From Stenocarpella maydis (lineage: Eukaryota > Ascomycota > Sordariomycetes > Diaporthales > Diaporthaceae): DNA of 64,000 nucleotides. Below the pieces are notes generated by a model that saw nothing but the letters and a program-made list of their open reading frames with translations, was not told where the DNA came from and did not search any database. Shown piece after piece: positions 1-11,181 of this stretch (position 1 is its first letter; every line of letters begins with the position of its first letter). The stretch spans positions 1 through 64,000 of the forward strand of contig NQMI01000025.1 in assembly GCA_002270565.1 (NCBI GenBank), given 5' to 3'. The position numbers and the translations under genes are program-made.

Positions 1-23
1 GTAGTTGCTTAGTAAGCAACTAC
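1..23. repeat. Near-perfect palindrome at window edge
   Basis: GTAGTTGCTTA and TAAGCAACTAC are inverted copies around a single central base. The sequence sits at the window start, just outside or inside the AT-rich transposon block. It may be a transposon terminus or insertion junction, but the rest lies outside the window. Confidence 0.5.
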
Positions 24-1300
24 GCCCTCTGGCTACAGTACGGTGGCTGTAGCGATAGCCCACCAATGTGCTGTTGCACACTACTATTGCCACACAGTCG
101 CTATTTAAGGTTTTATAAACAGCCCTTCTAGTTTTTTAACTATTCATCTACTATTAAAACCTTCTTAATGCTCTTAAAGTTTTACTTAGTAATATCTTAT
201 GATTCTTATAGGTCATCAATTAGCTATTATATGCTATAATCCTATTCCTTAAGCATTAGAGTTTTAAATAACAGCCCCTGCTATCTCATTAAATGCTAGT
301 CTTAAGCCTTATTAAGCATGTGCACCTTGCAGATTAGCTCATTATAATTCACCCATTCATTAGGGTTTTATAGGCATTCCAAGAGTATACAGGAGTCCAG
401 CCTTATTAGGGCATATCCCATCTTATTATGTTTCTAATGCAGGTGCTAGTTTTTAAAGTTATTATACTTATATATATACTTAATATCCTTATTTAGATAT
501 CATTAGGGAAACCAATTATACTTAGTTTTCTCCCTTATATATTCCTTATATCTATTATAAATATATAATACCTAGGAGATATCTATATATTTATAATATA
601 TAGGACACATGCATCCTGTATCTCCTGGTCTTCTGTATTCCTGGGTAGGCTATTTTATGGTTTCTTTAAAAGGTCTTCCTGTAATCATAACTGCTATAAT
701 GTTAGTTCTTGGGGCTAGAAGGGATGCTTATCCTAGGTAGTCTTATAGTTTCTTCTACTGCATTCATAGCGCAAGTATGGTCTGTGTGATAGGTTTTCCT
801 TCCACCCTGGGGTTAATCTGCAAGAGTTCCTCCCTATTTCCTACCGCTAGGGTTCTTCCCTACTTTCCTAAAGCATTCTTAGGAAACCATCCGGTAGCTT
901 CCTTATTACCATAGTAAGTAGCACAGCTGTTATTAAAGCAAGCTATCTAACTAAATAATATATATATCATCCTAAGCTTCTAGGGATTCTTTATTAATAG
1001 GACAGGCTACTACTAAGCCTTATCCTTCTAATGTTTTTTGCACCAGGACTTAGTATACTATAAGAAGTATAGATTATTATAAAGGTCTTCTTTATTAGGG
1101 TCATAGAAGTTATATCCTTTATCCGGGTCCTAATCCGGATATACTTAACATTAGTTGTATATAGTTGTTTTATAGATATAGTACTTATTTGCAAGTTCCC
1201 ATTGCGGTTTGGACCTGGGTGGTCCTTATGCCTTATGAGTGGCCATATTGGCCTAACGGGTAGCTTTATTAGCCTATTAGGTTCCTTTAGGTACTAACTT
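24..1300 (-). mobile_element. RIP-degraded LTR-element body (likely pol portion)
   Basis: This stretch is very AT-rich, full of stops in every frame and TpA-rich, as expected from repeat-induced point mutation. It lies downstream (on the minus strand) of the recognisable gag relic, where pol would be expected. I could not identify protease, reverse transcriptase or integrase motifs by eye, so the pol assignment is inference from position only. The 66-aa open frame at 994-1194 is a chance frame in AT-rich DNA. Confidence 0.4.
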
Positions 1301-1309
1301 CCAGTTCCT

Positions 1310-2303
1310 ATTCTTCTTTAAAGCCCTATATTCTAAAGCAAAGTATTCCATCTTATTGCAATTATAGCACTTAATACTTTTCTTATCCTTATACTAGGCA
1401 ACATTCAGCTTTATAAGGCCTATATACTATCCCTACTAGGTACTTGGTTAGTACTTCCTTCCTATATTTAGCTTATATTTATAGAATGGGGGTTATTTAG
1501 AAGTTTATCCTTTTTTTTAAGCTTTATTTATAAAGTCTATTATTAATCTTAATAGCTATTTCTATATACTATAAGAAGTTATTAGGTTAATCTATAATCT
1601 TGCTAAGTTTATCCTTTATTTTATTCTTTAATTTATAATAGAATATAAATTTCTTTATATCATTAATATAGTTGATTTTAGTACAAATTCGCTGGAATTC
1701 TGCAGCATAATTAATAGCTAATCCCTACTATTTATAATTCACTAGGTCTCTTTCCACCTGTCTTTCCTCATTTGGGTCCTAGAATAGGGACCTAAGGGCA
1801 TTCTTATAGCCTTTGTAGTCGCTAAAAATTTGCTGCATTTCAAGCTTGCAGGCTTCAAATGATTCCACATTAATAAAGTCAGTTAAGTAGGGCTTAAACC
1901 AAGCTAAGGCTTATCCTTTAAGAAAAGAGAATGCATATATAACCCTTTTCCCGCTAGGCTATACATTCAACCCATAGAAGCACTAGTAGGCTCTAACCTA
2001 CATCAAGTATACCTAAAGTTATCCAGCAGTTCCATCATATAGGGCCAGAGTATTAAGTTTAATATATTCCTTCACCTGGATTGGGGTATTAATAATATTA
2101 GCTCCTACTTAAAGGGTAGCAATTTCCTCTCAAAATTATTCCATTTCCTAACTCTAGTAAGCTCGCTCATCCACAAGGGCATAGAGTTAAGCTACCTCAT
2201 TAGCCAATTCTTACACTCAAGGGTCAGCCATTAGCTAATTAGCAATATTGCCAAGCTCATGCAAGAGGTTACAAGTAGGAGTAGTCATTCTAGAGTCCAA
2301 CAT
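1310..2303 (-). pseudogene. Ty3/gypsy-like Gag relic (RIP-mutated)
   Basis: Reading the minus strand from about 2303 gives a Gag-like protein broken by many TAA/TAG codons. Recognisable stretches include IKLNTLALYDGTAG, KGKRV-like text with FSFLKG, and ALAWFKPYLTDF, which match the capsid region of fungal Ty3/gypsy Gag (the YDGT...G and LEGDALAWF...L signatures). Near 1330-1395 the frame reads CYNCNKMEYFALEYRA, a CCHC zinc knuckle in which Gly, His and Cys have become Glu, Tyr and Tyr, all explained by C:G to T:A changes. Stops replace Gln and Trp codons. The element cannot make protein. Family assignment rests on these motifs, not on a search. Confidence 0.7.
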
Positions 2304-2319
2304 CATAAAGGGTTCCGCA

Positions 2320-2845
2320 TGTAATATTACTTAAAGTCCGCATGATAATATATAAATAAAAGTTATTAAAATGTAATAATCAGAGGATTTCCAAGTATAT
2401 TAAACCTAAAAGATTAAGGGTTTATATTCAGAATACATTATTAGGCAGTTATTAAGCAATATTATTAACTAATAATAATTACTAGCTATAAGGCTATCTA
2501 ATACTAGGATTAAATACTTAAATTAACAACTGAAGAGTCTGTTCTATGAAAGCTATCTACTATGGTAATAACTATGTTCTTATATATTCGAAGTCTTCAT
2601 TTATAACTAGTGATAGCTTTAATGGCTTCGTCCTAATTGATCGAAGCCGTCCTTCTGGATTCGTTGGCTTCATCCTGATCAACCGAAGCCAGGTTGGGGC
2701 TCTCCTCAACCCTAACCCTGGATCTATGGTAGGCAGGGCTGACTTAGCAGTTGGGGTCCTGCAGGGTCGTGTCGTGGCATTCGCCCTGGGTGCCTAGGTC
2801 CTCAAAATGGGTCGCCTTAGGGTGCCATTGTGTTGGCTCATAACA
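2320..2845 (-). repeat. Putative 5' LTR of the gypsy-like element
   Basis: On the minus strand the segment begins TGTTATGAGCCAACACAATGG and ends ...ATATTACA, the TG...CA ends typical of LTRs. It lies immediately upstream of the Gag relic. A TATATAAG motif sits inside. The outer half (about 2600-2845) is still GC-normal while the inner half is AT-rich. The partner LTR would lie before position 1, so the repeat cannot be confirmed here. The short imperfect repeat CGAAGCC(A/G)TC...CGAAGCCAG occurs at about 2641-2690. The 83-aa frame at 2546-2797 falls in the LTR and is not a gene. Confidence 0.5.
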
Positions 2846-3676
2846 CTTCTTCTCAATAGCCATACCTTACATACTACTAAAGAGTTTATATGGTATTACT
2901 TTAAATTAAAGATTTAGGCTATATTTCTTCTCACCTATACTTTCTATATCCTTTAGCCCCTTGATGTTAGTATATTCTCTCTTTTAAAGAGGTGATATTA
3001 TTAAAATTTAGCCCTCTTAGCAATATGGTATAGTATTAAGAAATCTAGTAAAGAATTCTTCCTTTACGCCTATTAAAAGTTTCGGAATAGCATTATAAAG
3101 ACTATTATTATTAAGAAGGTATGGGTTATAATAGGAATTTAGCCCAGGGATTAAATAAAGGCAAAAAACTCTTAACTAGTCGCCCAAAATAATAATACTA
3201 CTATTGCTAATAATGCTGGCGGGCTAAGGAATAATCTAATTAACTTGCAATTAGCTATAATTAATTTAAAAACACTATATTCCTTTAGGCATATTATAGC
3301 AATTTAATTGAAATCATATAGCATTAGTGATATTTATAAATCCCCTATTATTTACCTCCTCTTTTGCAAGGTCTGCAAGGGGCTTAATGAGTTAGCTACT
3401 CGTACCATCACTATAGAGGCTGAAAATTAGGTCCTTATAGCTGCCCTAGAGCAGCAGAAGCTGAAGAAGAAGAGGAGGGTGGTCTCGGACCCAAATGAAG
3501 CCTTCATCAGTATTGCGGCTATTGTAAAGGAGAGGGCTATAATGGGACTCTTAAAGGAGGAGTCCCCTGAAACACTCGAAGACCATGAGTTAGGAGATGA
3601 TGATAAGGTTGAGGAAATGGAGTCTATTATAGTGCACGCTTTAGAGAGCGAGGGGTTGTTGTCTGATCGTCAATAG
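2846..3676 (+). pseudogene. 5'-truncated Fot1/pogo-type transposase relic
   Basis: The plus strand right after the LTR end reads a decayed DDE transposase. Fragments LLLNSHTLHTTKEFIWYYF, FLLTYTFYIL and PLDVSIFSLLKR correspond to the family's LDGHxSHxTxEF, LPPHTSHxLQ and PLDVxxFxPLKR blocks. The first 600 bp are AT-rich with many stops. The last about 200 bp (3479-3676) have normal composition and an open frame that reads as the transposase C-terminus (KKKRRVVSDPNEAFISIAAI...). The N-terminal half is missing, as if interrupted by the LTR element. It is non-functional. Confidence 0.72.
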
Positions 3677-4193
3677 CTTTAATGGTTGTCGAGAAATTAA
3701 GTGTTGAAATAGGGGTTGGTTCTTGAGGAGGTCGAAAAATCGAGTGTGCCTGAAGGGGGTGGTGCGTGAAACGGTGCTGCGACTTACCATTTGCATAAGG
3801 TTATAACAGGCATGTTTGGTTTTCGGGTATGACTATAGGTGGATATTCCCGATATAGCATTGCAGTTCTGAAGACCGCGTTACTTTCAGATGAGACCAGC
3901 TTGCTGTTCGCCGCATGACTGTTCGCCGGAGTACTGGCATTAGGCTCCTTATGTTGATGATCTGCGTGTGGCTTGAAGCTGGTCTCGGCCAGCCTCATCA
4001 CAAGGCTGTCACTATTTTCTTGGTAACTTGACGGTTATATTTTAAATTTACTGGTAGCAGCGTTATATGTATTATTTAATACATTGTCCTTGAGAGAGAC
4101 TGCTTGTAACTGTATATAGTTATGTATACATATATATATCAAATAAGATGGGATGGGGATATATTGTAGTTTCGTGTCCAGGTGGCTTGATTT
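3677..4193. other. Non-coding flank of the transposon block
   Basis: Composition is normal with some TATA-type AT runs (4035-4150). I see no gene. Short open frames on the minus strand (3801-4001, 4035-4217) have no recognisable content. The stretch probably includes the 3' end of the transposase relic and its flank, but I could not identify its terminal repeat. Confidence 0.4.
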
Positions 4194-5258
4194 ATGCCAG
4201 ATTTTAGCATCGTTCAAACTTCTTTAATATGTCATTACATCTCAAATTTTCGGCATGATATGTGGCTCCAGATGGCGTCAATTGAAAGTTTCCCTGAAGA
4301 TGCGGCTCAGCCTGGGTGGCCACCTCAACCGTTGCCCAAGATTCGCCGCGCCGAAGACATGCCCGTGACCAGGACCATCCTGAACAAGCTCCTTGCAGTC
4401 TCGGGTTTCGTAGCGAAGAATGCCACACCATCTACTACGTGTCTTGAGAACGCAGTTAAGCCACTGATCGACGTCGCAAATCGGATCCAAGGCACGGTCG
4501 TGTGGTCGTTATGTCACGCTACGCCTCTCCAGACGCGGTAGCCCGCGCAGCCTCGGAGGAGGCAGCGGGACTGATGTATGCCTGCTCTTCGGAACTCACT
4601 GTCCGGGGCAACCTTCATCGTATCGTCAAAGCGGTTAAGGATAGGCGTGGAAATATCGGGCCGGAGGGTTCCAAATACTTGGAGGTCCTTCACACGGGTT
4701 TCACGAGATGTGGCCACGGCCGTCTTGATGCCGACCAAGTCAGGGAGTATATGGATAGGAGGAACGAGATTGATAGCCTTCGGCGCCACTTCAATCTAAT
4801 ATTCGAGAATGCGACGTCGGCATGTGGCTTTCACAGTAGGACTTGGGTGGGGTGCCACATACAGAACTCGATCGCTTCCGTCAGGAAAAAGAGGCCTAAA
4901 CGAAGGAGTGCTCTTTATTCGTACCCAGAGTTCTGATCCAGATGTCATTATGCGGCACGGGACGAATCCCGGAACCCGCATGAAAGTATACCTGGCTGAG
5001 ATGAGCGAGTCGGAGAAAAATGTTGGCCTGCTTAAAGACATTCCCTTGAAAAGACGCGAGTATGCCCGCCCCCTTGGATATTCAAGTCACGCTGGGTTCG
5101 GATTCGAACGGCGCGTGGCCGAAACAGTGAGATGGGCTGATGAGTTCTTGAGCGGCGTCGGATCGAACATGCTTGAACGAGGAGCGGCTGAGATGAAGCT
5201 GCTACTGGAAAGGAAAACACTGCATGTGCAGGTCAGCCCCCAAAGTCACGAGGCATAG
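4194..5258 (+). pseudogene. Frame-broken remnant of an unrecognised gene
   Basis: Three successive plus-strand open frames in different registers overlap end to end: 4194-4541 (115 aa), 4502-4936 (144 aa) and 4809-5258 (149 aa). All have ordinary protein-like composition, such as the charged SEEAAGLMYACSSEL and ETVRWADEFLSGVGSNMLE stretches. I found no splice signals that join them cleanly, so a gene broken by small frameshifts is the simplest reading. I do not recognise the family. It lies between two transposon relics but is not AT-biased, so RIP is not the cause. An intron-containing live gene cannot be excluded. Confidence 0.4.
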
Positions 5259-6718
5259 TTATCAAGACTGCATGCCCCCGTAAGATTGCTCTTTTTACAG
5301 CCACCTCGTCCAGGAGGAGATGAACATCCGGCAGAGGAGGATGGTACCCCGTGAGGATCTTGATGTGCAGCTTCTCCTATACCTCAGCCGTGGGTGCCCG
5401 TTACTAAAGCATCATTATACTGCCACTTTATTTCACGGTAAGGCAATACCGGTATCTTGTCTCTACTGCCGCTGATGCCGACTAAATCCAACTATCTACA
5501 CTAGAGCTTGGTCGCGGAATCCACGGCTTGCTATCAGGAACGGCTCACGTCAAGTTTCACGGGCATCGGGCTCCTGAACTCGCGGAGGCTCCAAGCATCA
5601 TGCTTGAGAGCTGGTGTTGGATGGAGCAGGAACTGAAGCAAATGAGTTGTCATTGTAGCACGCTGAACCCAGAAAACTTGGCCCACTGGCAGGGACAGAA
5701 AAAAACCACTGAAGCCCCTCTACCAGAGATCCATGATAGTCTGTCTACTCAAAAGCCTGGTTCAGAACCGAGGATTCAACAAGGGCCTATGGTTCCTCCG
5801 CCAGCTGTAAGTCTGGCATAGGTACCCCCGCCGAAGTCTCTTGCAAAGATGCTGACACTTCAAAGTGCGATTTCTCGCTTTGATATGGCAACACATGATC
5901 CTCGGAGTAGAGATTCCTTGGACAGCTTGGACTTGACAAGTATAAGGGCCAGTATTTGGGAGGACCTGGCCTTCACATCGTGCCCTGATATGCAAGACCG
6001 GAGCTATCAGTTCGCACAATCCTGACGCCTTCTGCCTGGTTACGCTGCCGGTTCCTACTCGTATCCTTGGTGAAAACGCCCCAAATTATACTCATCCAGT
6101 TAGTTCCTTTTACGTGAAAACATATGTGGAACTATGACTTGCTAATGAGTGGACACAACAGCGCGCATGTCTTTGCAGCAGAGCTGTTACAGACAACGAT
6201 TGCCAAAGACCCACCAGACCAAGCCGCCCGGGAGAGGTAGTGGTTTGGTATCCTTGAGCATTGTGGCAGCACGGATGACCTGAGTCTACTGGAGGATTTC
6301 CTGGGTCACCGGCCAACACCAGCGGCGCTGTTCCAAAGTCTAAGACCTTGGTACGCCAGATTCGGCCGTGATTGTTTCCAACACACGAGTCGCATCCAAT
6401 CTGGGTGTCCAGATTTCTGCGTCTCCATCTGCACATGGCGAACGTGAGGTTTACGCCCTATCTGGTACGATGTTTCACTCGGTCTCAGAGGCCCACAGAT
6501 GTGTTTTCGATCAGACAATTCTTGACAGTGGTGGCCCACGGTCACGATCACTTTGCGGGCACCGTATGCGGCCGGCCAGCAGTAGTAAATGAAATAGTTA
6601 ATGTTAGGGGGGAAATTGAAATTATTCAGGAGCCGAAGTGGCAAGACACAGAGCAGCCACCTGCAGTTTCCCAGGCATGTCGAGTCTGAAGAGGTGGCCC
6701 GCCCAGCACACATGCCTA
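5259..6718. other. Gene-poor stretch, possible further remnants
   Basis: Only short open frames occur (for example 5528-5821 and 6372-6689 on the plus strand). Some have protein-like text, but I recognise no family and see no splice pattern. It may be a continuation of the degraded gene upstream. The segment ends at the TA target site of the Fot1-like element. Confidence 0.35.
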
Positions 6719-6770
6719 CCTAGGTAGAGTGCCCCCCCGGGCAGCTGAACGCCCCCCCCCTATTGAACAC
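6719..6770 (+). repeat. Left terminal inverted repeat of Fot1-like element
   Basis: This 52-bp repeat starts with the palindrome CCTAGG and contains two C-runs (7 and 9). Its inverted partner is at 8549-8599. Confidence 0.92.
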
Positions 6771-8548
6771 ATCATCAACACCAACCCCTCCCCATTGGCG
6801 CCAACTTAACCAGCCACAACTTTACAAAATAATTTTTCCTCTATATCAGATCAATTACAATAAATTCAGAATCATCTCATGAATCTAGTATTTAACTTAC
6901 CCTAAAGAGTTTCTATAATAGGGATATAACTTTACATAAAGCAGCAAAGCAATATAAAGTCCCACTATCTATACTATTAACTCAAAAAAACGGCCATTCT
7001 TCACGAACCCATATAGATAAAGCTCAATTAAAGCTATCACTAGCTATAGAGTAGTTAATTATCAACTGGATTCTAGCGGAGGAATGCTAGAAATGCCCTC
7101 CCTTAAAGGCTATAATCTACTGCTTTACAAAGGCCCTGCTAGATATCCTCAGCCATAATAAGAGGCTAGATAAGAACTAGATTAATTGCTTTCTTACTTA
7201 TTACCCTTAAGTATAAATAAAGCCTAGCATTCCTCTTAATACTAGCTAAATTAAATCTACTATAAAAGAAGAGCTAGAAGGGTTATATAGCTAGCTAAGG
7301 GCTATTATAAGGGAGAAATTCATTATACTAAACTATATGATTAATTTTAATAAGATTAACTTCTAGGGCTACTAGATTTAAAAGCAAAATATCGTTAAAT
7401 AAATAAATATACTAATAGTAAATATTATAAAAGTAAAAAAAAAAAACCAGGTAAGTATTATTAAAGCTATTACTACTAATAGCTAGCACCTTGCTCTACT
7501 ATATATTCTGACCTATAAATATATATAAAAGTAATATATTCTAGAGCCCCTACCCTCCTTTAAGTTAGATTCTAATAAGAATGAATAGTTTATAGCTAAT
7601 CTCCATTACTATTAGTTTATAAATATCTTTTTTCCTAAAATAAAGCCCTTATAAAGGCACAATTGGTAGCTATTACTACTTAACGGCTTAACAACCCATG
7701 TCTCTAAGTCCCTAATAGCCTAGGCCTAGGCAAATAGGGTATATTTACTTTATTTACTAGCTTATACCTCCTACATTATCCAGCCCTATAATAAGGGCCT
7801 ATTCTCACTATTAAAGTGCTTCTATAGTTAAAAGTTAATATAAATCAGCTTCCTCTTAGGTAATACTACTATTAATAAATAATTAATAATTAGCTATTAT
7901 TAATACGCTTCTAAGAAGGCAATAACCTTGAATAATATTTAAGTAAACTTTTCTTATACTAGAATAGTACCTTTTAATCTAAGGAAGGTTCTAAAGGGAC
8001 TACTGAGTTAAGAGGAGGTTTAGAGCGCTATTCTAAGTATTCTAAAGGCTGAAAATACTAAAATACTAAGAAATTAAAGTCATAATATACTTACTATACT
8101 AATAAAGGCCTTAGAGGCTGCTTTATTATATAGGGCTCTACTCAGAAATAGCAACAATTCCTTATAATGCAATATCCAGATATATAGTAATAAGCTTTAT
8201 AAAGTAATAAACCTTATATTTACTTAAATTACTATACTTAAAGATAAGAATAAATGTTTTTAGCTAACAAATTAAGAACTTTAGCCTTGAAATTATTAAT
8301 AACTAGAGTAATAGCCTAATAAAACGTTTATTAATATAGTATGGGTTATAGGGAATAATCAGACCCCCTCTTAGCGCTAGCAACCTTTTAGGCTGGCTAC
8401 AGAAGAGGAATTAGCTACTATAAGCCTTCTAACTGCAGCCTATTGTGAAGAGGAACTTAAGCATTAATTTTAGCTTAAAACGATCTAAATAGCTTTAGAA
8501 TTAAGTGTACAACACTATAATTTCCGTTTGCAAATTCATTATGATATA

Positions 8549-8599
8549 GTGTTCAATAGGGGGGGGTGTTCAGCTGCCCGGGGGGGCACTCTACCTAGG
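8549..8599 (-). repeat. Right terminal inverted repeat of Fot1-like element
   Basis: This is the inverted copy of 6719-6770, one base shorter in the second C-run and with A for G before it. It is followed by TA at 8600-8601. Confidence 0.92.
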
Positions 8600-8994
8600 T
8601 AGCTCGGCTGTAACCACAGCGGGAGAGGTTCTTGTTGGACTTGGACCCTGGAAGCCCTGCTGCACCTGTTCTAGGCCTCCACAGCTAAAATCCTGGGCCG
8701 CACAACCGTAGACCTTCCCCGCCATCATCACCGCCTACTTACTTTCGCAACCTCGCCCCTCGATCCTGCACCTACACCTGCACCCGCACCTCTTCATGCC
8801 GTCCCGGCCACAACCACTCACTTGACCAAGCCACAACGAGACGCGACGGCGACGCTACTGGAATAGACCTCAGCCAGCCCAGGGGCGAGGCCAACGAGAC
8901 GCAGCAGCCTGTTTTTGAGCGCGGCTTTGGCGACGTGGAGGTCGTGTCGGATCCGGCTGGACACTCGAGCAGACACCGCTAGAGACGTGCCGCC

Positions 8995-10277
8995 ATGATG
9001 GATGACTTCGTGTCGGAAAGCGAGAGCGATTACACCAGCTACTGGAGGGACTGGGTAAGTCAAAAACAGTACTTCCCACCTCCCGCCTTGGTCCTCCCCC
9101 CATTACAGACATGGTCAGGTTGTCTTGTTTTTCTTGTGCCCATTGCGACCTGTCTTTGGCCTGGCCTGGCGTCGCCGCAAGCACCGCGCTGCGAAAGGCA
9201 AAACCCCCAGCCCCCCGCTGCTTCGTTGCTCTCCGCCGTTTGACAGTCGCTGCTCCTCCAAACCCCCCTGGAGGACCATGACATTTCGTTTGACGGCTCA
9301 GACTGCTGTCTCGTTTCCATCATGCCGCCCGACAAGAAGGCAAGAACATCTGGGCTGACGCGCTACTACTCCGACCAGTTCATCTCCTCCCGGGGTAACG
9401 AGTACTTCTGCGAGATCGACGAGGAGTACCTCACGGATAGGTTCAACCTCACGGGCCTAAACACTGAAGTCCAATATTACCAGTATGCCCTGGACCTGAT
9501 CACCGACGTCTTCGACCTCGACTGCGACGATGACATGCGCGAGGCCATCGAGAAGTCTGCCCGCCACCTTTACGGCCTCGTCCACGCCCGGTATATTGTC
9601 ACCACTAGAGGTCTGGCAAAGATGGTACGTCACTTCGCACCGCGCCACATGGTACCGCATAGAGTGCTATCGTAGCATCGCGGCAGACAACTCTGCCCCC
9701 TGCCATCCCAGCTCTGTCTATGCGTAGCGGACATGTGCTGACATTGACGGGGAACCAGCTGGAGAAGTATAAGAAGGCTGACTTCGGCAAATGCCCCCGC
9801 GTCCACTGCAACTCACACCCCCTCCTGCCTGTCGGCCTGACCGACGTCCCCAACCAGAAGCCCGTCAAGCTCTGGTGCGCCCGCTGCGAGGACCTTTATA
9901 ACCCGAAGTCGAGCCGCCATGCCACCATTGACGGCGCCTATTTCGGCACCTCGTTCGCGCAAATCCTCTTCCAGGTCTACCCCTCCCTGACGCCCACCAA
10001 GTCCATCGAGCGTCACACGCCCCGCTGCTATGGCTTCAAGGTTCACGCCTCAGCCGCCCTGGAGCGCTGGCAGGACGAGCAGCGCGACACCATGCGCCGG
10101 CGCCTCAAGCGCCAGGAGGTCGAGCCGGGATTTAAGGACGACGGCGACGTCGATGACGACGAGGATGAGGATGACGAGGACGAGGATGAGGAGGTTGAGT
10201 TCCAGGAGGGAGGTGGCGCCGGCGCCGGCGCCGCGCAGGCGGCTGCAGGGGAGGGTGCTCAACGCGTGGTAGGCTAG
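8995..10277 (+). CDS. ckb1: Casein kinase 2 regulatory (beta) subunit, CKB1-type
   Basis: Regulatory subunit of the CK2 Ser/Thr kinase, which dimerises and docks the catalytic subunits in nucleus and cytosol. Model: exons 8995-9054, 9379-9624 and 9759-10277; 274 aa. Introns are 324 bp (GTAAGT...CCAG) and 134 bp (GTACGT...CCAG), both phase 0. Residues 1-35 (SESESDYTSYWRDWF, GNEYFCEID) and the acidic loop DLDCDDDM near 66-73 are signature CK2-beta blocks. The dimerising zinc ribbon uses Cys114, Cys119, Cys142 and Cys145 (CPRVHC...CARC). The tail after about residue 220 is a long Asp/Glu run followed by Gly/Ala-rich sequence. Two in-frame Met codons (8995, 8998) start it. An in-frame ATG at 9322 lies in intron 1 and would lose the N-terminal block. 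The first intron is long for this window. Confidence 0.95.
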
Positions 10278-11181
10278 ACGACGCCGCCGATTCCCCGCTT
10301 TTCCTTCTCACGTCCCTCGGACCTCCCGATCAGGGCAAAGGGCCCAGAGAGGGAGCGGGACTGACCTGCCGTCGCATGTTGGCTGGGTGGGTGGTTGTGC
10401 GTATGAGCGCGCGCACGCGCGCGTGTCTGTGTTTTCGGCGTTCAGGCGGGCTGGAATATAATGGATCACGATGGAAATACCTCAGTGGCATCGGCAGGGC
10501 GTGCAGTTTATGGTCATTGCATTAGGCACCGTGGGTTTTGCCTCATTGATATACCTGTCTGTTCTGGCAGGATAATCCCAAGTGATTGACAATTGCAGAC
10601 GCTCAGCCCTCGCTGCTTCCCGAGCGTATCTGTGACTAATTATCGTAGGAGAGACGGAGAGTGACATGGCTGCCAGGGCGTTTCTTCTTCGTGGTCCCAG
10701 GACGGCACTGGTTCGTGGACCGGCGTGACTACGAAGCCTGAACTCAGGACGTCCATTGTGCAAGGGAAGAATACATGAGGTCGCTCGTGTAACGCGTCTA
10801 GTAAATAAACGCCCGCGGGTAGGCCAAGCCAGAACCCAAAGATCACACGCCGTGGCAAACCTCAGTGCTTCTTAGTTATCGACGGTGGTGATCAGATCGG
10901 GGTAAAAAGTACGGGTCGCTCCGTCTTTGGTAGGGTACAATTAACTCGTGAAATTGCGCGCCGGTCTTCAAATTCGTGAACGGGGGGGGGGGGGTCTTTC
11001 CAAATGATTATCCCCCGGAGGCCAAAAATTGTATCCAGATCAAGTCTATGCTAATCCCACACCCCCAACCTAAAGTCCCAAGAAGAACGCCGAACGGTAT
11101 ATGATTTTCTCCCTGATTGCTCTTCCAAAAAAAAAAAAAACAACCCCCCCCCGGGAAATACGAGAGCCAGGCGGCCATCTA
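10278..11181. other. Convergent intergenic region with G-run and CG-alternating tract
   Basis: This lies between the 3' ends of ckb1 and the PAP2 gene. It holds an alternating purine-pyrimidine CG tract (about 10407-10425), a run of 13 G (10982-10994), an A-run near 11129-11141 and an adjacent C-run. Open frames here (10482-10858, minus) are unrecognisable. No gene is seen. Confidence 0.6.

Larger units (their letters stand above)
6719..8599 (+). mobile_element. Complete RIP-inactivated Fot1/pogo (Tc1-mariner) element
   Basis: The ends are inverted repeats of 52 and 51 bp (6719-6770 and 8549-8599), starting CCTAGGTAGAGTGCCCCCCC. They match except for one substitution and one C-run length difference. 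Both ends are flanked by TA (6717-6718 and 8600-8601), the Tc1/mariner target duplication. The 1881-bp length suits Fot1-type elements. The interior is AT-rich and reads a destroyed transposase on the plus strand. Near 6938-6976 is a helix-turn-helix KAAKQYKVPLS. Near 7334-7363 the frame reads NFNKINF where the family has an FDETGF-like block. Near 7678-7825 it reads LNGLTTHVSKS and PYNKGLFSLLK. Only C:G to T:A changes are needed to explain these. Confidence 0.9.

Noticed and set aside
994..1194. 66-aa minus-strand frame
   Set aside because: Chance frame in RIP-mutated AT-rich DNA, Ile/Thr-rich with no protein signature.
9322..9675. Alternative start (ATG at 9322) for the CK2 beta gene
   Set aside because: It would drop the conserved SESESDYTSYWRDW N-terminus encoded by the exon at 8995-9054 and add unrelated residues.
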